Shown here piece after piece: positions 11,474 through 24,945 of a DNA stretch of 64,000 bases. The translations under genes and the position numbers were made by a program. The stretch is from Limnanthes douglasii subsp. nivea. Lineage: Eukaryota; Streptophyta; Magnoliopsida; Brassicales; Limnanthaceae. Under the pieces are notes generated by a model. It searched no databases, was not told where the DNA came from, and was given only the letters and a program-made list of their open reading frames with translations. The stretch covers positions 152,367,187-152,431,186 of the forward strand of contig JAUPFV010000001.1 of the NCBI GenBank assembly GCA_036936605.1, written 5' to 3'. How positions within the stretch are numbered: position 1 is the stretch's first letter; each line of letters begins with the position of its first letter.

Positions 11474-13834
11474 ATGGAGGAGAAACAAGATTTAAGCTCA
11501 ATGAGTAAGCAGTGTAGCGAAGATGCACGAGATGATCATAAATTGGTTTGTTCAGAATCTGCAAATTCATATACTAAAGACGAAGATATAGATGTGATCC
11601 CCAGAATTGGAGAGGAGTATCAAGCTCAAATTCCATCTCTAGTAGCCAAGAACTCGGTTGGATTTTCCAGTGATTTTATAATAGGACTGCCCATATCAGT
11701 TATGTGGATTAAACATGAGGTGGTTGATCCTGTAGTTAAGCCCCGCGGTTCCAAAAAGATAAAGACGTGCCATCTTCAAAAGTCGGGTGCTATTTCAGAA
11801 ATTGAGCCTGAGGATATTGCATTGTGCAACAAAATAAAAACGGAGCGAAAAGAAGTTTATTTCCCGGTTCCTGATATTCCAGGTGAAACATGGAGTGAGA
11901 CTGAAGAAGCTAGTTTTCTCCTTGGACTGTATCTGTTTGGTAAGAATTTTGTTCTACTGACAAAATTTGTTGAGAGTAAAAAGATGGGAGATATACTTTC
12001 GTATTATTACGGGGTATTTTATCATACTGAGAAATACCGGAGATGGTCACCTCGCCGGAGAGTTAAAAGCAGAAGATGTATAATTGGAGAAAGGTTTTTT
12101 ACTACATCAAGGCAACAAGAATTCTTGTCTCGTCTGCTTCGGAATCTACCAGAGGAGTATCATACTACTCTGCAGCAGGTATGATTACTGGAATAAAAGT
12201 TCTAAATATTAACATACTTATATTGCAATGCAGGGTAAAAGGTATAAGTTACTTGAAGAACCGAAACTTAAATAGGCTTGCTTTTTTTTAGAAATGAAAT
12301 CAGTCAACTTTATGTTGATTGTTGTTGTAGGGTTTGTTATCGTATAATTTGCTTGTACCTCCGCTCTATAGAAATTTATTGGGTTTACGATTTGTGTCCT
12401 TTACCTGTACTGTATATTGATATCATTATCAACGCACAATCAAATGAAGGTCAGTACTGTCAGTTTTGGAAATGAATTTAATTAAATTTGTGAATGTAGG
12501 TGTCTAAGACATTTTCAGAAGGAAAAATGCAAGTTGAAGAATACATATTCACATTGAAAGCTGCAGTTGGGTTGGCTCCTCTTATAGATGCAGTAGGTAT
12601 TGGTAAAGGGAAGAAGGATCTAACCCGATCGTTTTTCGACCCTGCAAAGCCACCTGTTGCTGTCCGTCAAGAAATGCCTTTGGGAAAAGCATGCTCAAAT
12701 CTGACGACAGAAGAAATTGTCCAATTTTTAAGGGGCGATTACAGGTTAAGCAAAGCACGATCTAATGAACTTTTTTGGGAAGCAGTTTGGCCTAAGTTGC
12801 TTGCTCAAGGTTGGAATTCGGAGGAGCCTGAGTATAGGAAGTCTTTGGTTTTTCTCATCCCGGGTATCAAGAAATTCTCTACAAGGAAACTCGTGAAAGG
12901 AAATCATTACTTCGATTCTGTTACTGATGTCTTAAAGAAAGTTGCTTCTGATCCAAAACTACTCGAGCTCCCTGATACTCAACAGGAGCATTGTTATATT
13001 AAGCCAGAAACTGGAAATCATGATGTAGCACAGTTCACTATTATGGATACGAGTTTGGACTCCGAGGGGAATTCTCGAGTGAGAGATATCAAAACATTAC
13101 CCATTTATCAAAAAACTATTCCGGACACTGAAAGTGAGGAAACATTAGATGAATCCGACTCCGGCACTACAACTCGAACTTTGACATTGGTTGAGATCAA
13201 TTCTGCTAAAGGAGTTGCTTCTGCAGTTAGTAGCACAGAATCCAGTTATAAAAAAAGCAATAGTGGCTCTCACGTGAACAGAAATCTGAAGACTCCACGG
13301 AAAAAGAAAACAAAACGTGAGGATACAAAGCATTTAGCCCGTGCTACAAAACGTCAGAGGTTGATTGCATGTAATAATACCGAGCTAGTCCAAATCACAA
13401 CAGCTATTGATGTGAATGTCAAGGAGGAGAAAATTTCGGATAATCCGGTTTCAATTAATGAAAATGAAGGTAAATATGACATGGCTGCTTATTCAGGGAC
13501 ATCAATTGATCTAAACTTGCCTGTTACTGAAAACTCCGAGACTAATCACGAGACAAGAACTGAGCCAGAGAAAAATCTTCCTACAGAATCCAATGGCTTG
13601 CAGCCTGAGGCAAATGCTCGCAGACAAAGCACGAGAAACCGGCCACTGACGGTGAAAGCACTTGAAGCTCTGGCTTGTGGATACTTAACCGTAAAACCGA
13701 AAAGAAAGTCTGTGAATGATGATTCTTTGGCGAGGAATTCACGCCGTGTCAAGGCTAACACTGAGAAGCCTGACGAAGTCATCGCGACTGATACAAAAGT
13801 TGATGCTGATCCATTATCTACCTTTCCTTTTTAG
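11474..13834 (+). CDS. ELM2-like/SANT-domain nuclear protein (RERE-like, plant family), two coding exons
   Basis: The coding sequence joins 11,474-12,178 to 12,500-13,834 (phase-0 intron, GTATGA...TGTAG), giving 679 residues. In order: an ELM2-like stretch at about residues 40-80 (IPRIGEEYQAQIP); a SANT domain at about 138-192 (ETWSETEEASFLLGLYLFGK...YYYGVFYHTEKYRRW); a basic run 189-201; a conserved plant-specific block in exon 2 around residues 236-395; a Lys/Arg cluster at about 499-521 that looks like a nuclear signal; DLNLP at 572-576, an EAR-type repression motif; and RRQSTRNRPLT near the C-terminus. SANT/ELM2 proteins bind histone tails and recruit deacetylase or similar complexes, so a chromatin corepressor role is inferred. 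The family matches the Arabidopsis proteins annotated as arginine-glutamic acid dipeptide repeat-like; I name that from memory. The ATG at 11,474 was chosen because upstream codons lie in the leader intron. No breaks were seen. Confidence 0.82.
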
Positions 13835-14110
13835 ATTATTTTTTCAAAGTTTATAGACATGTTTTTTTCTTATGGTCTGAAAATCAGAATGACAGCCAGA
13901 TAGAAATAAGCTTGTCATAATTAAATATCAACTGTAAAGAAGTTCTTCATGTTTTCCTTTTGTTTTTTTCTTCTTTCTAGTTTTCTATCTGTCTCCATAG
14001 AGTTTACTGCTTTGTTAGTAAACGTTTTAAGATTTTAAAGCATTATAATGAAGTTTGTGTCTGCTATAGTTTTATTCTTCTTTGTTTCGCTTCTATTCAA
14101 GATTTTAATA
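13835..14110 (+). terminator. 3' untranslated region of the SANT gene
   Basis: T-rich sequence follows the TAG stop, with AATAAG at about 13,904 and several TTGT/TTTGT stretches of the kind found in plant 3' ends. No exact AATAAA was seen near a clear cleavage site, so the end is approximate. Confidence 0.35.
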
Positions 14111-15019
14111 ATTTTTTCAATCCAATATTAATTTGTTGGCTTGTTGTGCACGACATCCATCCCACAGAATTGTGGACCACAAACAAATATCTACACTAAT
14201 ATGATACTGTCTGTGGTAAACCCTGTCGAGTCTAAACCAGTATCAAGCTAATATGATTTTGTTCTTGTAATGCGGAGGTCTGTATGTCTATATTTGTATA
14301 CATAAGGTTTTTTCGTATATTTAAACCATTTTCGTAACTACGTAGAAACGATTGAAAATATCCAATTTAATTAAGGTTCAAAGCACTGAGTCCACATTGA
14401 GAAACTTGGTTTTCAGCAAATTAGAGTTAAGAGAGGACTAAAATATCTTGAGCAAGAGAGTAAGAAAAAAAAAATCAGCTTTGATAAAAGAATAGTTCTC
14501 GTAAAAAGTTGATTCTTAAGGATATGCCTCTGTTGGTATAGTTTTCTGAGTGATTACAATTCATCGATCTACGTTGGGAACTGGGGAGATTGAAATTAGA
14601 GTTCCCTACATCTAAAATTGTAAAAAGAGCCGATGCGTTATACGGTTTGTAGATGTTGGACAATTAGCTTGGATGCATATTTTAGTAAATAAGGTCTCGG
14701 GGTTTGACCAAAATTTAGATATGATATTTTGAAAATATTATACTATTTTTTTAGTCTTTTAAATCCCTCCAAAAAGATTAAACCGTTGGATTAAGCAATG
14801 GGTTAGAAAAACAATAGAAAAAGCTACTAAAATAAGTAGAAGTTAAGAGATAGATAGTTCATTGCAATTATGAAGATAACTAGCGACAACATTTTTTAAA
14901 TAAATATAAAAAATTTAAATCTTTTAACCTTATAGAGATAATAAAATTGTTTGTGTTAAAAAATACAACTAATAAATCGCAACCATTCTAAAGCAACTTA
15001 ATCTTTTGTAATATTTTAC
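14111..15019. other. AT-rich intergenic DNA
   Basis: No gene or clear element was recognised. A 62-codon minus-strand frame at 14,475-14,663 has no familiar motif. The right part may belong to a decayed LTR of the copia remnant that follows. Confidence 0.45.
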
Positions 15020-15350
15020 TTAATCACGTAAATAACCTACAAATCTGAAAAGCACACAAACTATTAATATCTCTTAAATATTTTTGTTATTCCAAATGTA
15101 TTATTTATTTGTTAAATTTTATCGATCATATTTTTGATTTTTTGTTGCTTGTATTAAAAATTTGTTGTGTTTTTGAAAGAATTTTTGAAAAGTAAAAAAA
15201 AATAATCAAATATTATAATAATTTTTATGCAAAGAGTATTTATACGTGTTCCAAGTCTTCTATCATGAGAAGAAGCTTTCCGAACAAATTTTCGACAATC
15301 AAAATTTTGTAAGTACTATTTATACAATTTTTTTCTAACATTCAGAAAAA
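15020..15350 (+). repeat. Possible decayed 5' LTR end of the copia remnant
   Basis: This stretch resembles 18,390-18,720 in order and spacing of words: cctacaa...actattaata, then ttattc(c/t)aaat, then taTTTATAC(g/t)TGTg, then ctTCTATCATgag/ctTATCATcc, then taagta(c/t)(t/g)(a/g)TTTATA. The pair flanks the copia pol pseudogene in direct orientation, so diverged LTRs are a plausible reading. No terminal TG...CA or primer site could be fixed. Confidence 0.3.
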
Positions 15351-15363
15351 TTTATTTACGATA

Positions 15364-17235
15364 ATGCCAACAGAGACGACCTTATGGACAAACTTTGAGG
15401 TGGAAGGACAAGTTAGAATATTTTGCATATTTCAAGAAAATGAATAAGTTGGTTCAAAAAACATAAGATGCATTTTTGTTAGTTCAACACCAAATAACAG
15501 ATCTTATAGATTGTTCGAAGTGATTAATTCTGAAGAAACATAATTCTTTGAGTCTAGATTATATAATGATAATATGACTCATACCGTTTTGGAAAATAAA
15601 TTTTTTTTTTCCAGAAGCACATTCGGTTATAGAGGAACCTTATGGGCTTTGTAAGGATAAAAAAAGGTTTAAACGTCTATAATCTGATGAGATAATTTTT
15701 TAGAGAATTTTTTTCCACTGGTAGACAAAACATGTGAAAAAATCGCCCAAAATATTCTAATCGTGTTTTATTTAAGAGACAACTTTAAATCTTATGAAAA
15801 GGCAAAAGCCTCTATAGATACTAAATTTTGGTAAGAAACCATAAATTTGAAACGAATTCAATAGTACAAATTACACTTTACCTTTGGATACCAATTGGTT
15901 AAAAGTGGGCGTTTAAAAAGAAATGTCACATGTATAATACCATTCAAGTATTCAATACAAATAATCAATAGTTTTTAAAGAAAGAAAGAATATATTATTC
16001 GAGACATATCCTCCGGTTGTAAAAATCCAGAAAATGAGAATGATTTTTATAATAACATCAACATACAATCTTAAAATTCATCAATTTGATGTAGATACGA
16101 CATTTTTAAATGAAGATATCCACGAAGAGCTACACATAAACTTGAGAGGTTTATACTTCGAGGAAATAAATCAAAGATGTGTAGGCTTGTGAAGTCATGA
16201 TATTTCTCAAACAAGCACATAACAAATAATATGCAAAGTTTTGATGATGTCATGTAACCGATGAGTTTAGACATAATGTGATATATGTATGTTTATATAC
16301 TAATATTCGTAATGACATGGTGATCATAGTGTATTTATTAGTAGATTATCTACCTGTAGCGAGTCATGGCATATGAGAAATTATTAAAATTAAGAGGTTT
16401 ATGTCTTATACTTGAAAGACTTTGGAAAGAATACCCTATTTTAGGAATACAAATATTCATATAATAGGAGGAGATATGGTTATGGGGTGCCCTTAAATCA
16501 GTCCCACTAAATTGAAAATATATCCTCAAAATTTAAACATCTAAAACTAAAATAAGTACATATAATATTTGATCTTATTTTGAAACATAAAAAAATATGT
16601 TGATTAGAAGTGGCTCAACTAGAATATGTTAGTGATATAAGACGTCTTATTTATATGGCTTTATACAGTAAGGTGAATATTTTATTTGCAATCAGTAAAT
16701 TAAGTCAATTTACTAGTAGTACAAATATAAAACATTAGAACACTATTAAAAAGGTTTTTGGTTATTTGAAAAAGACAAAAATCACATGCGTTCAATATTC
16801 TAATTTTCATGGGGTACTAGAGGGATACACATTTACAAGTCAGATCATCAGCCTAGCCGATAACAAATCAACTACATGGTGTGTGTTTAGTTTTGCAGGT
16901 GGGACAATCAATAGGGTTCAAAGAAACATGCATATATGTACGATTTAACTATAAAGATTGAGTTTATAGCATTGGCCATAACAAAAAATGGATCTGAATG
17001 ATTAATAGACCTATTACTAGAAATACTATTCATTTTAACGGAGAAAATGACAAACTTAATTCATTGTGATAGTCACGCAACACTTGGTGGATACTATAAT
17101 GAGAAGTCAAAACATATAAGTTTGATATATGAGTACGTTAAACAATTGATTCAAGATGAAATTATATTAGTCTCGTACGTGCATTTTAGTAAGAAACGGA
17201 CAAAACTGTTTACCAAACCATTGGTTTGAGAATTG
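15364..17235 (+). pseudogene. Ty1/copia pol pseudogene (integrase C-term, RT, RNase H)
   Basis: Order of recognisable parts on the plus strand: the segment after the integrase core (IRCIFVSSTPNNRSYRL, about 15,465-15,515); the pre-RT segment (ASIDTKFW, about 15,805-15,840); RT start (HQFDVDTTFLNEDIHEELHI, 16,080-16,140); a decayed YVDD-equivalent (about 16,310-16,355); SDIRRLIYMALYSKVNILFA (16,635-16,690); and RNase H (EFIALA at 16,960; HCDSHATL...KSKHISLIYEYVKQLI at 17,060-17,150; TKPLV at 17,215). Gag, protease and most of integrase are missing, and stops and frameshifts occur throughout, so this is a long-dead copy. A TGTTGGGATAA at about 17,416 could start the 3' LTR. Confidence 0.8.
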
Positions 17236-17415
17236 GTAAACTCGACATCTCAAAAGATGAGACTAAAGCTATTAAATTGATAGTTTGAAAATGATGAAAA
17301 CCTGATTTGACTATATTAAACATTCATACATCAAGTTTTGTGAACAATAACAAAAAATTTATTTATGAAAGATTCGACGTATAATATTGAGTTTTATCTC
17401 TTATGAGTGGCATAT

Positions 17416-18720
17416 GTTGGGATAATCATATAATGAAAAGTCTATATTTTTGTAAAATACTTTAATTCCACGCGTGATATATGTTTCCAACAGATAACAA
17501 AAGCTCTATAAGAACTATACACATGAGAATATAGGGGTGGTGTTTCCAACTTTCATGAGAGAATGAGTTATTACCAAGTAAAGTTTTTAAAATAGATGAA
17601 ACACACATATAAAATAATGTTAAGATAAAGTATGGGTAGACATAATAATAAAGCCCATTTGTCTTTAAGATTTCCAATTTAGCCATATTATTTGATTGGT
17701 TCAAATTTTTGATTATTAAAGCTTTTAACAAAACTATACTAAGTTAAATTTAAATCAAAATATATTTTATTATATGCACAAAGTTATCTCCATAAGGAAA
17801 TGATAGATGTTATTCAAATTATATGGAAGATTTTTGGAGAGCTAATTAAATGAAATGATAAAAATATCAACCCTTGGATTGACAGAATAAACTAGGATCA
17901 GAAGAGCAATACCAAATGATATTAAAGTATATATCTAATGTATTAAATAATAATGATGACCTAGGTTGTTGCAAACAACAAGAAAATATTTACGTGGTGC
18001 TATCTGAAAAAATAATTAAAAATCTGAAATTTCTGGCCTTTACCACGACGATATGAGTATGACTACATTATAAAAATTGTAGAAGGTTAGTTATCGTGAA
18101 AACGTGATTGGTTGCTGCATAACATATAATTTTACCACATAAAGAAGACTAGTTATTGCGGTAAAAAATAGATTTTCCATAACAAAACCATTATAGGCGA
18201 GTGCAACAATATATAAATGTATCTCACCATAATAATTTCAACTATGCAAAACCGTATCTTGTAACAACGAGCTCTGGTTTTTTACCATGATGAACAAGTA
18301 TGAGTACATGTTTGAAAATTTAAATGTTCAAGTTTGTAATTTTTTTAAAGATAATTTAAAGGTTTGTAAGGCTTTGTTGAATCATATATATAGTCTACAA
18401 GACTAAAAGATGAAAATACTCAAATTCTTAATCACTCTTAAACTTTTATGTTATTCTAAATTTCTGTCTCGTTTACTAAAATTTATTGATTTACTTTTTA
18501 TTTCTTATTGTTTGTTTAAAAGTAAAAGATTTATTATATCAAAAGTATTTTTTTGGAGAGGTTTATATAATCATAAGAAAAAATAATTATTTCTTAGAAA
18601 TATATTTATACTTGTGTTAAACCTCTTATCATCCAAAGATTTTCGATTAACGTTTTGCCGAACATAATTTTTTAAGTATTGTTTATATCATTATATTTCT
18701 CTGACAACAAATTTTTAGTT
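17416..18720 (+). repeat. Possible decayed 3' LTR of the copia remnant
   Basis: It begins with TGTTGGGATAATCATAT, a common plant copia LTR start, about 180 bp after the RNase H end. Its right third (18,390-18,720) resembles 15,020-15,350 upstream of pol. The start and end are uncertain and there may be insertions within. Confidence 0.3.
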
Positions 18721-19390
18721 TTTGTAAGTTTATTTTGTTTCTCTGATTTGCGTGTTAGATTAGGTGATTACTAATCACCTAATGGATTGAAAAACATATT
18801 GTATTATTCTGTATGTTGTCGATTAATCGGTGAACTCCGGTCTTCTAGTTTTCAAACTCTCACATCGAAATATTTTTCACGTACGCATTATTTATGTTAT
18901 TTGTTTATTATGATTGTTGTATATTTGATTATTATTATTATTATTTGAGTTAGGTTCACACATTATTGTCATTATCTATTAAAGTGTACATTTTTGTTTT
19001 GTATTTTACGGATGAAGATGATAACTAGTATGACTACAATGGTAAATTTGAATTATAATTATCATATATAATTTGAAAAATAAATGATATTTTGTACATG
19101 AAATAATAAAATATGTTTGTATTTAAAGATGATTTACCTTACACTAAAAATAAACACTAAAAATAATGTCAAACTAATAATATTTCATCAACATATATGT
19201 ATTACTCTAAGCACTAGATGAATGATAATATTTTAAACCATATCAATGATGAGAAAAAAGGATGATTTTGGTCGGAATAAATTAAACAATTAAATACCTA
19301 GAATATAAAAATAACATTTATAAATAATAGACGATGAAATCATATATATAATATCTAATTCACTTAATATCGTATAAATCTCAATATCAT
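18721..19390. other. AT-rich intergenic DNA
   Basis: No coding potential and no identifiable element. The target duplication of the hAT-type element starts at 19,391. Confidence 0.5.
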
Positions 19391-19398
19391 ATCATAAC

Positions 19399-20437
19399 TA
19401 GGGATGACAATGGGTCGGGATGGGTGCGGGTATAGCTAAACCCGTAACCCATCCCGTTTATGTTTTTCCAAACTCATACTCTAACCCGTACCCGTCGGGT
19501 AGTAATATTTGTTTCCCACATCCAAATCCGCCGGGTTCGAGTACCCATCCGCGGGTACCCATAGAAGTTTTAAATATTCAAATTTAATATTTACATAAAA
19601 AAATTTATTTTTGAAAATATACTGTATGTTAATAAGCAAATATATCTATTCATAATTTATATATAGTTTTGGTATATGTTAGTAAATATGTTTTTTTTTT
19701 AATTTAATTAAAAATATTATTAGATCTTCTAGAATTTGATATTAATTTCAACAAATAAAGGAAATATGTTTAAACATATCAAATTTTAATACGTTAGTAA
19801 ATTTTTTTTAATAATTAATATATGGTTTGGATATATGTTAGTAAATATTTTTTAATTTAATTAATAATAATAATATTATTTGACAGAAAAATAAAAAAAT
19901 ATTTTCAAGTGAGATATTGAAAAATCAAATTCAATATTTAAATGTAGAATGATATTTGTCAAAATATACTATAATCATTATAATTAGAAAATATTTTGTT
20001 TAAATGTAGAATGACATCTTGTTTAATTAACAAATTTAGGATTATATTTTTCAAAATATACTGATAATTCTCAGTTTTGTAGAGATAAAAAACAAAATAT
20101 TTGAAAAAAATAAATTAAATGTTTAAATTTAGAATAATATTTTTCAAATACTAATATCATTAAGTTTATTTTAAAGTTTGTTAAATAATATTAGATAATT
20201 TAATTTTTTATATAATATTAATTTAGCGGAACCCGTGGGGTATTATTACCTATTGGATCGGGTTCGGGTTGGGTACCCGTGGAAAATTTCTTAAACCCAT
20301 AACCCATCCCAAACCCGGCGGTTAGTAAATTTTCAAACCCACTACCCATCCGCGGAATTTGTTTTAAACCCATAACCCATCCCATCGGGTCGGCTCGGGT
20401 CGGGTACCCACGGATTTGGGAAAAATTGCCATCCCTA
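19399..20437. mobile_element. Non-autonomous hAT-type element with 8-bp target duplication
   Basis: The ends are inverted: TAGGGATGACAA at 19,399-19,410 and, read on the other strand from 20,437, TAGGGATGGCAA. The 8 bp outside are ATCATAAC (19,391-19,398) and ATCATAAT (20,438-20,445), a 7/8 match, as expected for hAT insertion. The subterminal 150-200 bp at each end are packed with GGGT/ACCC and CGGGT words, while the middle is AT-rich with internal duplications (AAATGTAGAATGA...TTTCAAAATA, three diverged copies at about 19,940-20,150). There is no transposase. A 76-codon frame in the right end is a by-product of the GGGTA repeats. Confidence 0.85.
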
Positions 20438-20659
20438 ATCATAATCAATAATATAATATGTTATGAAGATGATGGGTATAAAAAATTACTTATTTACTAT
20501 ATCTTAGAGTCTTGAAGTCTTTTTTGTTTAACATTTTGAATACATAAGAGTTTTCCAATCAACGCGTATGTGCGTAGACATAAATATATCGTATAAAAAC
20601 AATTTTTTATATAAAAGCCCATAAATAATACAAGATAAAACCATTAAAAGTAATCTAAA

Positions 20660-21070
20660 AATTATTTATTATTTTTCAAAAAATAAAATAATAAATTTAA
20701 ATTTGTATTTAACCTATGTATTATAATAATTTTTAACATCCATGGTTCACATGGTCCAAAATTATAATTATAGTTTTTGGAAACCGTTACCAATTGCGCT
20801 GCAAAATCAAGTAAGTTATAACTTAAATTGTTGGCACATTGTACAATCTCATAAAAAAACAAAATACCAATTATATATCTACCCTACAAAACTCATGGTA
20901 TTAGGTTATTAACTTATTATTACACGCTAGTCTGAACTTAACTTAAACCACATTACTTTGATTATAAGCCAAACTATTGATAGTAACCAAAATTACACCT
21001 AATTAATATGTGATAATCCATACCAAATATGAGTTTTTTAATCTTCAACTTGGATAATCATTTATCTTGG
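20660..21070. repeat. Diverged direct repeat, left copy (see 23,270-23,620)
   Basis: It shares ordered words with 23,270-23,620: ATGGTTCACATGGTCCAAA against ATGGATCACATGGTCCAAA; (a)agttaTAACTTAAaTT; CTAGtCT...TTAACTTAAA; GATAATCCATACcAAA. The two copies are 2.6 kb apart in the same direction. They could be LTRs of an old element without coding sequence, or two copies of one dispersed repeat. Confidence 0.4.
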
Positions 21071-23269
21071 AGAGATATATTCACTAAAAAGCGTTTTGAA
21101 AAATACTATTGTATGACCAAGTAAAATAATATTAGTTTGTCTCTTAAGATATATATAACAAATGACTAAAATGATTGATTTTTTTTTCCACTTATGATGC
21201 AACATAACCTCATGATCAAAATGTTGAGCATTACCTAAATGAACTTAAATTTCTCATGACATGCAATATTAAAATTACATGACTTTAGTAATCTAGCATG
21301 TCAGTTGTTTATTGTTCTTACTAATCTAAACTTGGGATGAGTGAAACTAAATTATAAAAAAATAAAATATGATAAATGATAAAAATTGAATATTGTTTAA
21401 TTACTTGATCTATAAATATACACATACAATTTAAACAAAATAAAATGTAATAAAAACAAACTCTAATTGAAATTAATTATCTTTTAAACTAAAGATACAT
21501 ATACGAGTGAGTATGCTCATGATTTTTTTTATTGATGTCTTTAGTAAAACAATATTCAACCATTAAATTTTTATGAATATTATTTATTTGATCTAATTAT
21601 AGTCACTATACTATAGATATTTAAATCAATCACACTAGTATTCATAATTACATTTTAGATATGGGTTAACATGTTTTTAGCATATTTATTCTCAATGGAT
21701 AGAATACTCAGAAATAATTTAGAGATTCATATTATTAATATTATCATTCTTAATTGGTTAGACCATTTTACATCTTAAAGATCATCTTTCTTCAAGATCA
21801 TGCTTATTTAAAGATAAATAAGATTGTCATTTTAACCCCAATGATCAATATCATTCATTGATGTTAGTAAATATATGGACATCATAAATGTTTTAAAATT
21901 TTATTTCTAACAATTAAGAAGGAAAAACAAAGCAAAAATAGTATACGCGTAAAAAACATATTTACATCCATATAAATTACTTGTAAGTTTTATTTTCTAG
22001 TTTTAAAATCATTTAAGAATTTATTAAGAATGTTTCAACATATCCTTAACATGAGACCGTTGGATCAATTTGCTATACAATACTTCTAAATATGATTTTT
22101 TAGATTTTATGTTAGTTCGGTATCATATATTAAAACACAAGAGAATTTTCTTTTGGGCCTATTTATCACTTTGTGAAAGTGAATAAAACTATTCAATATA
22201 GAATGCTTTGTTGCATAAAAATATGCAATATTTAATTTCATAATTACACATTGCACACGTGCTTCGAATGTCTTTATGCAAACAGCAAGTCACGACAACG
22301 ACACTTAAGCTCCTTCACTGAAACATTGTCAAATAAAGATCTTCTTGGGGATACATTTTGTTTTTTAGGACATATTTTGAGCTTCAGGGTTTGAATTTCA
22401 TATGTGACTTGTGCATAATATAATATTTCATTAATGGTGGACTAATGTTTTCACATAATCACACATAAAATATTCAGATATATCATAAAGGTTAAGACTC
22501 TAACATGGATAAACCAATCAATGTTTTAATGGTATTTTACATCTTATTTTGGTCGAAAATATCTAAAATGATATGAACACATGAAAGTTCTTTATAAAAT
22601 TGAATAAATAATCACTTGAAATAGGCAACAACCACTTTAATGCATCTTAAAGTTTACACAATATATCTTTTTAAGTCATATGCAGTAAACATACAATAAA
22701 AATATGATAGGATATGTTACAAACCCCTGAATACAAACAAAAACTAAATAAAATAGAAGTATTTTTTTTGATGCATTTAAATTATTTCACTTTTTCAAAA
22801 CTCAATCCTCACATTGTGATAATATATTTTACGATGAGTTCTATAGATTTTGTGATGACCATAACAAAAACATCTTCAAATTGGTTTATTTGAAAACTAA
22901 ATAAATTAATTTAAGAGTTTGAAGATACTATTAACATGTTTGGACCGACTATAAAACCACATATAGGATTTGATTCGCTTAATGATCTCTAAATCTTAAG
23001 AACTTATATTAGTTGATAACCCATTAGTCTATATAGATGATCAGTGCAAAAACCTTATCTATTTAATCCACCCTTACCTCTAAAGTATTTAGTTGTCTGA
23101 CATTTTCAATAGGTAAAAGCCTTTTAGTCCATACACAATTGATGCTACGTATCCATCAACATGAATAAACTATTGGAATATGACCTTTTATGTAATTGTT
23201 TTGAAAAATTATAGACGAAAAACATTGAGTAAACTAAATAAAAAGAGATTTAGTTTTCTTTACTCTCAA
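21071..23269. other. AT-rich DNA between two diverged direct repeats
   Basis: No open frame with a recognisable protein. If the flanking repeats are LTRs, this would be the inside of a non-coding or wholly decayed retroelement. Confidence 0.4.
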
Positions 23270-23620
23270 ACTAAAATCTATTTTTTGATAATAAATATAA
23301 TTATTCACTTACCTTATATACTGTATTAGGTTCTAATATTTATGGATCACATGGTCCAAACTCAATGTATCTTATTAGGGTCATAATTGTTTATATCTTA
23401 TAACTTAAGTTACTCACATGCAACTCAATTATTTACATAAACGAATGGCCAACCATGTATATACACTTAAACCATACAATACTAGCCTATTAATACTGAT
23501 GATATGAAGTTAACTTAAATAAAATATTTCAATAATTGGACCAAATATTTACATTAATCAAGAGTACATCAATTTAAAATTAGATTATCCATACTAAACA
23601 AGATTGTTTTACAGTATAAG
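23270..23620. repeat. Diverged direct repeat, right copy
   Basis: Partner of 20,660-21,070; the clearest shared word is CACATGGTCCAAA. Confidence 0.4.
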
Positions 23621-23719
23621 GAGAAACATTCTACAAACGACAATGAGAGTAGGCAAGATGTTCTTACAGTATAAAGAGCAAACTTCATGAGCCATTTGAG
23701 GACTACCAGTAGAGAGGAC

Positions 23720-24930
23720 TATGTCTCATACATATCAGTGCATACATAATGCTTTAAATGAAAATAACATAAGATATCTTTTACATGAACTTTTTATCTT
23801 TCACTTCGATAGGTGCTTAAATGTTATTAGATTGAAATAAACACCAATGTGATTTCCAACTTCTAGGGCTTCAGGCATTCTGAACTTTTTGAGAACCTTC
23901 TGCATGTATTCTTGTAGAGATAAGAACAAATACCCTCTTAACATGTTCCTCTTGATCTTAATACTAAGTATCCTCATAGCTTCTCCCATATTATTTATCA
24001 CAAAATCTTCATTCAATTGAGTATTCACTATTTTAATTTTCCTTATACAGTTTCCAACTATTAGGACGTCATCCCCATACAATAGCAACACGATTTTCTC
24101 TTTGTGTATGTTTCCTCATCACAATAGAAACAATTTTCATAGAAGCTCCTCACATACTTGATGAACCTCATAAAATAATCAAATCTTATATACCATTTCC
24201 TCAACGATTGTTTCAACCAATATATAGGTCTTTACAACAAACACCATCTCCTTCCTTAATTTATTCAAAAAAAATTGTCTTGACACATATAATTGGTCTC
24301 CTTTAATTCACCATAAAGAAAGACAGTAGTAACATCTATTTGATCTAACTTAATATCAAATCTAGAAACAATAGAATTTAGAAAGTTTAGCCACCAATTG
24401 ATTTTTGGTACTTAGAGAACTTAACTCCAATAAATCATTGTTTCATCTTGTTTATCTACTTACTCCCAATAAACTTTTGACCCTTCAATTAGTAGTTTTT
24501 ATTTTATTTACTCTTTATATCATCATGATAGATCTCGAGTTCAAGAACAAATCTATGCATTTCAATTGATAAATCATAAATTATAACATCAACAAAACCA
24601 TACTTTTATGGAGCTCTTTTAGGTATTTGTGCCCTATCACTCACTAACTAATTACTATCAAGATCATGTTACTCTTAAGTCTGACCATCCAAAGGTTCTG
24701 GAACATCAAACTCTTGGTCATCTCCAATCTCATAATTTGGTGAACTTCCTCTATATGAGCTGAATTTGTAACAAGTCTAAAATTTTATTCAGCAGAAACA
24801 TCCTCAATTTTACTCACTTGTTCAAATTCATCATTAACTCCACATATTTTTTTTACAATACTAGGTTCAATATCCACCGTCTTACTCAATAGCATAACCT
24901 TCTTACTGAATATCATACCTCAGATGATCA
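23720..24930 (-). pseudogene. Ty1/copia reverse transcriptase fragment
   Basis: On the minus strand, 24,091-23,801 is an uninterrupted RT segment: LLLYGDDVLIVGNC, then FVINNMGEAMRILSIKIKR, then GYLFLSLQEYMQKVLKKF. The catalytic YVDD is changed to YGDD. Upstream on that strand, in broken frames, are DVTTVFLYGELKETNYM (about 24,340-24,290) and KDLYWLKQSLRKWYIRFDYF (about 24,225-24,165). The right side is cut by the LTR of element B1 at 24,946. Inactive fragment. Confidence 0.8.
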
Positions 24931-24945
24931 AATCCTTATGAATTC

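Noticed and set aside
20218..20448. 76-codon minus-strand frame rich in Gly, Pro and Met
   Set aside because: It lies in the GGGTA/ACCC repeats at the right end of the hAT-type element and reflects that repetition.
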